Below, piece by piece: positions 1-8,129 of a stretch of 22,000 bases of DNA; the first letter of the stretch is position 1, and each line of letters begins with the position of its first letter. The position numbers and the translations under genes are program-made. The DNA is from Bolinopsis microptera (lineage: Eukaryota; Ctenophora; Tentaculata; Lobata; Bolinopsidae). The notes under the pieces were generated by a model. It was not told the DNA's origin, did not search any database, and saw only the letters and a list, made by a program, of their open reading frames with translations. The DNA is taken from positions 10,461,675 through 10,483,674 of the forward strand of contig NC_087078.1 of NCBI RefSeq assembly GCF_026151205.1. The letters run 5' to 3'.

Positions 1-799
1 CAGGTATCTGAACAATTCTTATTCTCAGCTACTATTTGTATTTTATTTATTGTTTTGTTTTGTTTTGCAATACAAGTTAGACTGTTTTGCTTATGCAATG
101 GGTGTTCAGGTGGCGCACTTCTTCGAAACAATTTTCAGTTACTTCGATTTCCATACGTTAGAAAGGTACAAATTTTCACAACACAACATAATATTATATT
201 CAGGTCGAGAATGGGGACGAATTGCAAAACTTCTTGCATAAAAATGTTCGGAATCCTTTAAAACTTACTCTGGCCCGGGGTGAACCAAACTACACAAACT
301 ATACTGCTGACTTTAAAGACGTTATAGATTATATCGTGTGTGATGAAAATTCAACGGTTAGTTGGAGAAGCTATAATAATCTCTATTTTGATCATAATGA
401 TTACAAATAAATCCTCACTTTACTATCTTGTTTTCGTCTTAAAAAGATAGAAGCTAATGTTTGGATTTTATATCAAAACTATTTTCACAACTAGAACTAC
501 AATTAAATAAATTTATTGAGGACGTTACAGAAGGAATATATTTAAATTAGTCCGAGGAGTCATCACTTTCATCGCGGCCTAAGATGGCGTTAATCTTGTC
601 GCATATAGTAGAGATCGTAATTTTTGATTTGTGTGATTTTTACTTTCAAATTTACCCTTTTTCTAATTTCCAGGTTGGCCACGTGACTCCATCTCCAAAT
701 CTGTCTGATCTGGAGGAAAGTGAGGGATGTCCTAGTGCTATATTCCCCTCTGATCATCTTCCCATTATATCTGATATCTTACTTGCAGATACTGTTTAG
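1..799 (+). CDS. PDE12-like: PDE12-like 2'-phosphodiesterase, copy 1, last coding exons (5' part outside window)
   Basis: These are the C-terminal exons of an EEP-fold (exonuclease-endonuclease-phosphatase) enzyme resembling PDE12, which in animals trims 2',5'-oligoadenylate and poly(A) tails in mitochondria. Bases 1-3 (CAG) end an exon and the donor GTATCTG follows. Exon 204-356 begins after TTCAG and encodes VENGDELQNFLHKNV, then LTLARGEPNYTNY and DVIDYIVCDENST. The donor is GTTAGT. The terminal exon is 674-799, after TTTCCAG: VGHVTPSP, then FPSDHLPIISDILLADTV and a TAG stop. Both introns are phase 0 and the internal exon is exactly 153 nt. The YTNY, DYI and SDH motifs correspond to the C-terminal active-site motifs of the family; the SDH histidine is the expected catalytic one. 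All exons are open, so this copy may be the functional 3' end of a gene extending left of the window. The assignment rests on remembered family motifs, not a search. Confidence 0.85.
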
Positions 800-1280
800 A
801 TCTTAACAACTTTTAGCACTTTCTGTGAAATATTAATTCCATCTTTGACCGTGTATGGACTATTTTGTTGAATTTGTAAATTCGGGGATTAGTTATTATT
901 GATATTATTCAGTATGATATCATATTACAAACAGTTTTGTTTTATTAAGTAAACAATTAAATGTGATTTACATTATTAATAATTGATGTGCTTTGGTTAC
1001 GTGGTGTGAATATTAGTAAGTTTTAATTTTATGTACTACTATAACTTTTATTTTAGCTTGGTCGTTCCTTTCGAATATAATAAACTATTGAGCTTAAGTA
1101 AAATTAAAGACTGTAGTTAATGAAATAAGATTATACATTTTGGGATACTGTCCCGGTGGTTCAACTGGGAAAATATTTGTAATTTTCATTGGATAAGGCA
1201 CGTTATCAATTCCAAATTCCTTCACGATCGAATTTTAAATAAATGTACTTTTATATATCTCTTATATTCCAATACCTCAG
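800..1280 (+). other. 3' UTR of PDE12 copy 1 and short spacer to the zinc-finger gene
   Basis: This is AT-rich non-coding sequence between the PDE12 stop and the zinc-finger start. It is collinear with about 5510-6987 in copy 2, which carries two insertions that are absent here. The empty sites in this copy are near 1031-1042 and at 1148-1152. The sequence ending in CCAATACCTCAG at 1280 is a good splice acceptor, so the zinc-finger gene probably has an upstream non-coding exon. Confidence 0.6.
1079..1084 (+). promoter_or_regulatory. Candidate poly(A) signal for PDE12 copy 1
   Basis: A canonical AATAAA hexamer lies about 280 bp downstream of the PDE12 stop. The equivalent place in copy 2 (about 6140) reads AATTAA, so the hexamer is not preserved there. 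Use as a signal is inferred from motif and position only. Confidence 0.4.
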
Positions 1281-1281
1281 A

Positions 1282-2262
1282 ATGTCTAAAGACTGTAAAC
1301 AAGAGATCAAATCAGAACAAGTGGAGATCCCAGAAAAGTCAAACGGTTTCCTGTGCCCAATGTGTGGAGCACATTACTTTTCAGAAGACTACTTTGTTGA
1401 GCACATCAAAGAACATAAAACAAATTCAAATTATAGTACAATAAAACAAGAACTTACACCTGAATCAGATAAACCATATATTTTTATCTGTCCAGTTTGT
1501 GCTGAACATGTTTACTCAGAGAGTCTGTTAATAGAACATGTAAAGCAGCACCATGATCATAGCAGGCCAGAAGTACCTGACTACTTTGATACTTCAGATA
1601 ACTTGACTGGAACTGATCCTCAGAGGACATTAGTTCTGTCTCTTAGTAAGAGTCCGCCTGTGAGACCATTTAGGTGTTCACAGTGTACATTCAGTGCAGC
1701 ATATTCGAGAACACTTATAGAACATCAAAAGATTCACTCTAGCTCTGTAGAGAACCGTTTAAAATGTTCTGAGTGTTCATTTGCTACAAAACATACCGGT
1801 GATCTTACTGTACATATGAGAACTCACTCAGGTGAGAAACCCTTCAAGTGTTCTGAGTGTTCATATGCTGCAAAATATTCAAGTCATCTTACTAGACATA
1901 TGAGAACTCACTCAAGTGAGAAACCCTTCAAGTGTTCTGAGTGTTCATTTGCTACAAAACATGCAGGTGATCTTACTGTACATATGAGAACTCACTCAGG
2001 TGAGAAACCCTTCAAGTGTTCTGAGTGTTCATATTCTGCAAGACGAGCAGATCATCTTACTGTACATATGAGAACTCACTCAGGTGCAAAACCTTTCAAG
2101 TGTTCTAAGTGTTCATATGCTGCAAAACATGCAAGTCATCTTACTAGACATATGAGAACTCACTCAGGTGACAAACCCTTCAAATGTTCTGAGTGTTCAT
2201 ATGCTGCAAGACAAGCAATGCATCTTACTAAACACATGAGAACTCACTCTGGGGAGAAATGA
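1282..2262 (+). CDS. C2H2 zinc-finger protein, ZNF copy 1, nine fingers
   Basis: Probable nuclear DNA-binding protein, about 326 residues from MSKDCKQEIKSEQ. An upstream in-frame ATG at 1243 would add 13 residues. I prefer 1282 because a splice acceptor (CCTCAG) ends at 1280 and copy 2 keeps this start. Two divergent N-terminal fingers (CPMC...HIKEH and CPVC...HVKQH) are separated by a stretch with TIKQE; IKSE and IKQE fit the psi-K-x-E sumoylation pattern. After a Ser/Pro-rich spacer come seven tandem fingers of the CSECSYAAK type, ending HMRTH and mostly joined by SGEKPFK linkers. The fingers are near-identical 84-bp repeats with limited helix variation (GDLTVH, SHLTRH, DHLTVH, MHLTKH). No KRAB, BTB or other effector domain is visible. 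The DNA target is unknown. It follows PDE12 copy 1 on the same strand. Confidence 0.88.
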   Translation: MSKDCKQEIKSEQVEIPEKSNGFLCPMCGAHYFSEDYFVEHIKEHKTNSNYSTIKQELTPESDKPYIFICPVCAEHVYSESLLIEHVKQHHDHSRPEVPDYFDTSDNLTGTDPQRTLVLSLSKSPPVRPFRCSQCTFSAAYSRTLIEHQKIHSSSVENRLKCSECSFATKHTGDLTVHMRTHSGEKPFKCSECSYAAKYSSHLTRHMRTHSSEKPFKCSECSFATKHAGDLTVHMRTHSGEKPFKCSECSYSARRADHLTVHMRTHSGAKPFKCSKCSYAAKHASHLTRHMRTHSGDKPFKCSECSYAARQAMHLTKHMRTHSGEK

Positions 2263-2670
2263 TGCAAATGTTCACATAGCTCTAATGCTGCAAGAAAAAT
2301 GAGTGATCCTACAAGAAATATTAGAATCCACTATGGTGAGAAACTAAATTGGCAGTCCTGCAAGATGTTGTTCAGTTCTTGATAATATGGTGAGACATTA
2401 TGATTTGGAATTTGTTGCCTTTATTGACATTAGGTAATGGAGCATCATCGTGGTTGTATATGTTTAAAATCCCCCCGTAATCAGTTTTACAAATAGCTAT
2501 GGTGTTAAAATTACACTACTCTATTTGCACTAGTTTTTTGTTTATTTATGAGCAAATTTTGCATCCTCAGTCCTCAACAGAGTATGAGCTATTGATATTG
2601 TTATAAAGTGCCTCACTTTTCAGTGCCAGTATGGAAGTTTCCCTCTACCAGATTTGTTTTAAGAAAACTC
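2263..2670 (+). other. 3' flank of ZNF copy 1 with a decayed extra finger
   Basis: Directly after the stop the same frame continues as a recognisable but broken finger: CKCSHSSNAARKMSDPTRNI, then RIHYGEK, up to about 2350. The knuckle cysteines and one histidine have been lost. The remainder to about 2670 is AT-rich and matches 8130-8550 after copy 2. Similarity between the two copies stops there. Confidence 0.6.
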
Positions 2671-2769
2671 TCAAATGTTTGACATGATCGACCTTGGTAA
2701 GTTCAAACAGATGTTTAATCGATAATATGCATTGATTGTTGATTATACATTTTACATCGTAATTTAAAG
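2671..2769. other. Short AT-rich spacer, nothing recognised
   Basis: No gene or repeat was recognised between the end of the duplicated unit and the first inverted-repeat fragment. Confidence 0.4.
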
Positions 2770-2871
2770 TACCTTACTCGGGAATATTATAGCGGGTTAA
2801 TTTATGACTGGGAAAATTAATAACCGGGAAAAATATGGCGGAATTTCCCAAAACCCGCCAAATTATCCCGG
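2770..2871. mobile_element. Left-end fragment of a small palindromic element (TACCTTACTCGGGA end)
   Basis: It starts with TACCTTACTCGGGA and contains a quasi-palindromic core running from TATGACTGG through ACCGGGAAAAATATGGCGG to TTATCCCGG. A second piece at 4119-4210 has the same core in the same orientation but carries only the opposite end, ATCCCGAGTAAGGTA. Together they imply a roughly 125-bp MITE-like element with inverted ends. This copy lacks its right terminus. Confidence 0.6.
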
Positions 2872-3067
2872 TCATGTATTTACCGGTGGCCGACCTTTCA
2901 AGTTTTTTTTCAGAGGTCAACAAATTTTCAACCGAAATTTCTGTTTTTGTTACTTCTTAAAGAAGTTATTTCAATTTACAGTTACTGATATTACTCAGAA
3001 ATAGAAAATAGACACGTCTAGTATTTAAAGGAAAATAAATCTATAGCAATAATAAGTCAACTCTTCA

Positions 3068-3633
3068 TTAAGGCTGGGGGTTCACCCTGAATTTTTTGTG
3101 AAACTTGGTTTCGAGATAGCAGTTGACCAACAAACTAGGACCGGTGACCGAACTTTTGAGGGGGTCCCGGACCCCAACCGCCAAACGGTGATTATCAGCT
3201 CAATATCTACCTAACTAAGAGAATCTGTAGTATAGGCTTATCTTCCATATAAAGTTGGTTTCATTCAAAAATATTGATATTTGACCAATTTATGGGCCAA
3301 AATCGATCAAATTTGGTGCTTATGCCCAAATATGGTCATATGGTTTTTGGCTCATAACTCAGTAATTTTTTGTCCAATCTTGATGAAAATTCATATACGA
3401 GTTCAGGGGACCACTAGCTACAAGTAGAGCACCTAAAATCTGGGTTTTGGGCATGTTCAGGGTATTTGGCTAAATTGGGCCTAATTTGGATCAAATATGG
3501 GCGTGGCTGCCCCGCAGGCACCGTTTGGCGGTTGGGGTCCGGGACCCCCCTCAAAAGTTCGGTCACCGGTTCTAGTTTGTTGGTCGAAACTAAGTTTCAC
3601 AAAAAAATCAGGGTGAACCCCCCCCCCCCTTAA
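3068..3633. mobile_element. Non-autonomous TIR element flanked by TTAA
   Basis: A 566-bp element with long terminal inverted repeats: 3068-3190 on the left and 3519-3633 on the right. They match over about 115-120 bp, sharing GGTTCACCCTGA, CCAACAAACTAG, ACCGGTGACCGAAC and CGGACCCCAACCGCCAAACG. Both ends carry TTAA, a target site used by piggyBac and Kolobok superfamilies; internal sequence cannot decide between them. The arms differ by a 7-nt stretch near 3117 and in C-run length. There is no internal coding capacity. On its right it directly abuts the stop codon of the minus-strand exon. Confidence 0.8.
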
Positions 3634-3938
3634 AGCGTATTCTCATTCTCATTATCGCTAATGTCCCCTCCATTATCATTATTGATATCCCCCTGCTGCT
3701 GACCGTCGAATTCGAAGTTGTATTGTTGTCTTAACAAGACTTTCATTTTGTCCGCTAATGGGGCTACTGCTCTGAAGGTCAGCCGGAGCTTAATTTCCTG
3801 CCCACCGCTTGGTATTGGGGAACATCTTGGCTTTGCATCTTCAAGTGCTCCAGTAATCAATCCACCGTAGACCATGAAATAGTGGCACAGTTTACTCACT
3901 TCATGGGCAAGAAAAGTGAGAATCACGGTCCACCCTGA
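3631..3938 (-). CDS. Unidentified 3' terminal exon, acidic C-terminus
   Basis: An open frame of about 101 residues reading leftward. It is preceded by a good splice acceptor (GATTTCAG, ending at 3939), so the exon would begin GGTGGACCGTG. The protein reads WTVILTFLAHEVSKLCHYF, then VYGGLITGALEDAKPR, PIPSGGQEIKLRLTF and MKVLLRQQYNFEF. It ends in an Asn/Asp/Glu-rich tail with the last residues NENTL and a TAA stop. That stop lies inside the TTAA shared with the neighbouring TIR element, so the transposon inserted exactly at the end of the gene. I do not recognise the family. The ordinary amino-acid composition and acceptor support a real exon, but no upstream exon was identified in the window, so it may be a stranded gene fragment. 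Confidence 0.45.
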
Positions 3939-3939
3939 A

Positions 3940-4118
3940 ATCTGATTTCTATAACCAAATTGTGATTTTTATAACGAAATTATGGTAGCAACCGCCAATA
4001 AAGTTACAGCCCTCCATCCACTGCTTCAAAAGTCTTCTCTAGCACATATGAGACTTCAGGTAAAATATGATGATCACCACCCCCTTGGAACCCCATAATC
4101 TGAGTCGGCAGGTTTTTT
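3940..4118. other. Spacer, nothing recognised
   Basis: AT-rich sequence between the minus-strand exon and the second MITE fragment. If the exon is real, this is its upstream intron. No other feature was seen. Confidence 0.35.
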
Positions 4119-4210
4119 TATGACTGGTAAAATTTTTGACCGGGAAAAATATGGCGGAATCTTCCAAAACCCACCACTTTATCCCGGTTATAATAATCCC
4201 GAGTAAGGTA
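4119..4210. mobile_element. Right-end fragment of the same small palindromic element
   Basis: It carries the core shared with 2803-2871 (TATGACTGG, then GACCGGGAAAAATATGGCGG, then TTATCCCGG) and ends with ATAATCCCGAGTAAGGTA, the reverse complement of the left terminus at 2770. The left terminus is missing here. Confidence 0.6.
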
Positions 4211-4421
4211 AGTAATATTATAAAATGCACACAACCTGTCTAGATTGATTGCTTCACGAGTAACCAGACTAAGCTGTGTAGAATTCTGCCCGACACAGAT
4301 GTATATATGTGGTTAAAATAGAAGGAAAATGTTGATATATTGATGGGTTAGTTGTATAAAACTGGAAATTCTTGTTAATATTTGGATAAATTAGATAACA
4401 CTTGAAACTCCTGGTAACCAA
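4211..4421 (+). other. Probable intron upstream of the PDE12 copy 2 exon
   Basis: Non-coding AT-rich sequence. From about 4245 it is recognisably collinear with 21690-21874 upstream of copy 3, so it belongs to the duplicated unit. No exon was identified within it. Confidence 0.5.
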
Positions 4422-5509
4422 ATGAACAGCAAATTTCCAGAAACCTGGAGAGACATATCAATCAGATCGATCATGTCACAGATAGTCGTTTTAAAAGACA
4501 AAGAATCCAAGAAACTAGTAATAGTTGGCAACACACATCTGTACTGGAATCCTAAATACCACATAATAGCACTGTTCCACATACACGCCCTGTATAGCAA
4601 GATCCAGGCTGTTACGGAGGTTTATCAGAAGCAGGGGGAGGGTGTCAGTGTGGTTATTTGTGGTGATATGAACTCTCAGACAACCAGTTTAGTTCATGCT
4701 TATCTCACTGATGGAGTGGTCTCGCAGGTATCTGAACAATTCTTATTCTCAGCTACTAAATTTGTATTTTATCTATTGTGTTGTACTGCAATACAAGTTA
4801 GGCTGTTTTCTTATAGTTCAAGTGGCTTACTTCATCAGAACAATTTTCAGTTATTTTGATTTCCATACGTTAGAAAGGTACAAAGTTTCACAACACAACA
4901 TAATATATTCAGGTCGAGAATGGGGACGAATTGCAAAACTTCTTGCATAAAAATGTTTGGAATCCTTTAAAACTTACTCTGGCCCGGGGTGAACCAAACT
5001 ACACAAACTATACTGCTGACTTTAAAGACGTTATAGATTATATCGTGTGTGACGAAAATTCAACGGTTAGTTGGAGAAGCTATAATCTTTGTTTTGATCA
5101 TTATGATTACAAATAAATTCTCACTTTACCATCAATATTATCTAGTTCTCGTCTTAAAAAGACAGAAGCTAATGTTTGGATTTTATATCAAAACTATTTT
5201 CACAACTACAATTAAATATATTTATATTAACGTTACAGAAGGAATATATTTATATTAGTCCGAGGAGTCATCACTCTCCTCGTGTCCTAAGATGGCGTTA
5301 ATCTTGTCGCATATCTTAGAGATCGTGATTTTCGATTTGTGTGATTTATACTTTAAAAACACCTTTTTCTAATTTTTCAGGTTGGTCACGTGACTCTATC
5401 TCCAAATCTTTCTGATCTGGAGAAAAGTGAGGGATGTCCTAGTCCTATATTTCCCTCTGATCATCTTCCCATTATATCTGATATTATCCTACTTGGAGAT
5501 ACTGTTTAG
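4422..5509 (+). pseudogene. PDE12-like: PDE12-like 2'-phosphodiesterase, copy 2, 5'-truncated but open
   Basis: Three collinear coding exons: about 4422-4727, 4913-5065 and 5381-5509 (TAG). The first encodes FPETWRDISIRSIMSQIVVL, then GNTHLYWNP and the GDMNS metal/catalytic motif of EEP nucleases, ending TDGVVSQ before GTATCTG. The frame is open back to about 4404; CCAG at 4437-4440 is one possible acceptor, so the 5' edge is uncertain. The later exons match copy 1 with few changes (NVR to NVW, TPSP to TLSP, EES to EKS, ILLAD to IILLGD with one extra codon). Splice sites and frame are intact. However, the N-terminal two thirds of the enzyme is absent: ZNF copy 1 and transposons lie immediately upstream. 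I call it a truncated duplicate. It could still be transcribed or serve as an alternative 3' end. Confidence 0.8.
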
Positions 5510-5757
5510 ATCTTAACAACTTTTAGCACTTTCTGTGAAATATTACTTCCATCGTTGATCGTGTGTGGAGTATTTTTTTGAATTCGTGAATTCGGGAATA
5601 GTTATTATTGATATTATTCAGTACGTATGATATTATATTACAAACAGTTTTGTTTTATAAAGTTAACATTTAATGTGATTTACATTGTTAATAATTTATG
5701 TGCTTTGGTAATATAACGTGGTGTGAATATTAGTAAGTTTTAATTTTCTGTTACTAT
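5510..5757 (+). other. 3' flank of PDE12 copy 2
   Basis: AT-rich and collinear with about 800-1040 of copy 1. It ends in TTTCTGTTACTAT, which is repeated at 6083-6095 after the inserted palindrome. Confidence 0.5.
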
Positions 5758-6095
5758 CAAATAACGGAGTAGTTCGCTGTTTATTAGTCTCATGATTGAA
5801 ATACTGATATCTGGATATTATCCGGTTGGAAGAGACAAGGACAAGTGAAACAAGGAAGTTAGGAGTAAGGACAAATTTTCGGCGTCAACGCCATCTTCAC
5901 TCTTCAGGCTCAAATTATTTGTTATATAGTAGTGTTGAAAGTATTAATACTTTCAACACTACTATATAACAAATAATTTGAGCCTGAAGATGGTGTTGAC
6001 GCCGAAAATTTGCCCTTACTCCTAACTTCCTTGTTTCACTTGTCCTTGTCTCTTCCAACCGGATAATATCCAGATATCAGTATTTCTGTTACTAT
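5758..6095. mobile_element. Palindromic (foldback) insertion with almost no loop
   Basis: A 338-bp insertion absent from copy 1, bounded by a 13-bp direct repeat TTTCTGTTACTAT at 5745-5757 and 6083-6095. From 5798 to 6086 it is one inverted repeat centred at 5945/5946 in GTATTAATAC. The arms are 148 and 141 nt, almost perfectly complementary apart from a 7-nt duplication in the left arm (ACTCTTC near 5899) and a few substitutions. About 40 nt at the left (5758-5797) is outside the palindrome. There is no coding capacity. Each arm contains a CCTGAAGA...GCCGAAAA segment. It looks like two head-to-head copies of one terminal repeat. Confidence 0.85.
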
Positions 6096-6227
6096 ATTTA
6101 ACTATTATTTTAGCTTGGTCGGTCCTTTCGAATATAATTAACCTTTTGAGCTAGAGTCATCTTTTCTAAAATTAGAGACCGTAGTTAATGAAATAAGTTT
6201 CAAGATTATAAATTTTGAGATACTGTC

Positions 6228-6858
6228 CGCATAGGTGCAGATTTCGTTTTGAGGTGAACTTTTATGTTCCCGAGAAACCTCTTAAGTTTGCTTTTTTTCT
6301 CCTCGGGCACATTCGTAGCCTACGGGCCAGGTAAACCTAAACTACATATTGACCGTTATGTACGTCGGTATCTGTTGAGGAGCCAAATCATCTGAAAAGC
6401 CCTAAACCTATATTTTGCTCAGGCACGTAGCTTAGCCAGGATTTTTCTTTGGGGGGGGGGGGGGGGGGGGCTGTCGGCGAGCAAAGGGGCGGACCCCAAT
6501 GGCGGGGGCTAGGTGGGCGCAGCCCCCGGAAAAATTTTGCGAAATAGGGTCTTTTAGGCTAAATTGAAAGTTTAATGAATTTACAAAAATGTATGGTTTG
6601 GCATAATCATTGCCTACAATCCTGACCTGAGTAATTTCCCCCTTTGAGACTTTATTTTGGGTTGAAAATTGAGTTTATCGAGAGGAAGTGAAAAATCTCC
6701 GGTTCAAATTTGGATTTGAAGCCATGTTAAAATTTTTCTGTGGAGGTCACTTTTTTGCGCAGAAAGCGCTCGATTTTAGGGGAAAAAATTTGTGTTTGCT
6801 TTAATTTTTTATGGTCCTGTCGGCACCTGAAATCGACGAAATCTGCAGGGGTGCTGTC
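6228..6858. mobile_element. Non-autonomous inserted element with short imperfect TIRs and a G20 tract
   Basis: About 630 bp is present in copy 2 and cleanly absent from copy 1, whose empty site is CTGTC at 1148-1152. It is flanked by CTGTC at 6223-6227 and 6854-6858. Imperfect inverted ends share TGCAGATTTCGT and AGGTG (6228-6256 and 6834-6853). The interior holds CACGTAG...CCAGGATTTTT, a run of 20 G at 6451-6470, and GCGCAGCCCCCGGAAAAATTTTG with GAAATAGGGT. That last motif recurs, reversed, in the satellite after 15.6 kb. No plausible protein is encoded. Confidence 0.7.
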
Positions 6859-6988
6859 GGCCGGTTTTAATTGGGCAAATATTTGTGATTTTTATTGGAT
6901 AAGGCAAGTTATTAATAATAACACATTCCTTCATGATCGAATTTAAATAAATGTACTTTATATATCTCTTATATTCCAATACCTCAGA

Positions 6989-8129
6989 ATGTCTAAAGAC
7001 TGTAAACAAGAGATCAAATCAGAACGAGTGGAGATCCCAGAAAAGTCAAAACGGTTTCCTCTGCCCAATGTGTGGAGCACATTACTTTTCAGAAGGACTA
7101 CTTTGTTGAGCACATCAAAGAACATAAAACAATATCAAATTGTACAATAAAACAAGAACTTACATCTGAATCAGATAAACCATCTATTTTTATCTGTCCA
7201 GTTTGTGCTGAACATGTTTACTCAGACACTCAGTTAATAGAACATGTAAAGCAGCACCATGATCATAGCAGCCCAGAAGTACCTGACTACTTTGATACTT
7301 CAGATAACTTGACTGGAACAGATCCTCAGAGGACATTAGTTCTGTCACCTAGTGAGAGCCCGCCTGTGAGACCATTTGGGTGTTCACAGTGTACATTCAG
7401 TGCAGCATATTGGAGAATACTTAAAGAACCATCAAAAGATTCACTCAGTCGAGAAACCCTTCAAGTGTTCAGAGTGTTCATTTGCTGCAAAACATGCAAG
7501 TCATCTTACTGAACATATGAGACTCACTCAGGTGATAAACCCTTCAAATGTTCAGAGTGTTCATATGCTACAAAACAAGCAAGTCATCTTACTGTTCATA
7601 TGAGAACTCACTCAGGTGAGAAACCCTTCAAATGTTCTAAGTGTTCATATGCTGCAAAATATGCAAGTCATCTTACTAGACATATGAGAACTCACTCAGT
7701 GAGAAACCCTTCAAGTGTTCTGAGTGTCCATATGCGACAAGAGACTCAGGTGCTCTTACTGTACATAGAGAACTCACTCAGGCGAGAAACCTTCAAGTGT
7801 TCTGAGTGTTCATATGCTTCAACACAAGCATGTAATCTTACGGTTACATATGAGAACTCACTCAGGTGAGAAACCCTTCAAGTGTTCTGAGTGTTCATAT
7901 GCTACAAAACGAGCAGGTGCTCTTACTGAACATATGAGAACTCAACTCAGGTGAGAAACCCTTCAAATGTTCTGAGTGTTCATATGCTACAAAACATGCA
8001 GGTCATCTAACTAGACATATGAGAACTCACTCAGGTGAGAAACGCTTCAAATGTTCTGAGTGTTCATTTGCTGCAAGACAAGCTATGCATCTTACTAGAC
8101 ACATGAGAACTCACTCTGGGGAGAAATGA
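6989..8129 (+). pseudogene. C2H2 zinc-finger gene, ZNF copy 2, about 11 fingers, multiply frameshifted
   Basis: Duplicate of the copy 1 zinc-finger gene, with the same start (MSKDCKQEIKSE) after the same CCTCAG acceptor and the same terminal GGGGAGAAATGA. The frame is broken repeatedly. There is an extra A near 7048-7051, an extra G near 7095, an extra C near 7430, and a lost A near 7519. A G is lost near 7700, with further indels near 7740-7860 and 7945. Reading across the breaks, the two N-terminal fingers are followed by about nine CSECSYA-type fingers, two more than copy 1. They include helices not found there (GALTVH, GALTEH, CNLTV). Most breaks are single-base indels, so either pseudogenisation or consensus error could explain them. 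The longest intact piece is about 146 residues from 7072. Confidence 0.8.

Larger units (their letters stand above)
1..2670 (+). repeat. Tandem duplicated unit, copy 1 (PDE12 3' exons + ZNF)
   Basis: Collinear with about 4725-8550. The window opens inside the unit. The two copies differ by two insertions in copy 2, two additional fingers in copy 2 and scattered substitutions and indels. Confidence 0.85.

Noticed and set aside
50-261. Short frames overlapping the first PDE12 intron (also 4696-4950)
   Set aside because: They read through the intron and antisense frames of the next exon. The true frame is VENGDELQ from 204.
2804-3004. 66-codon frame MTGKINNREKYGG...
   Set aside because: It starts inside the MITE fragment and runs into unrelated flank. 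No acceptor or recognisable domain.
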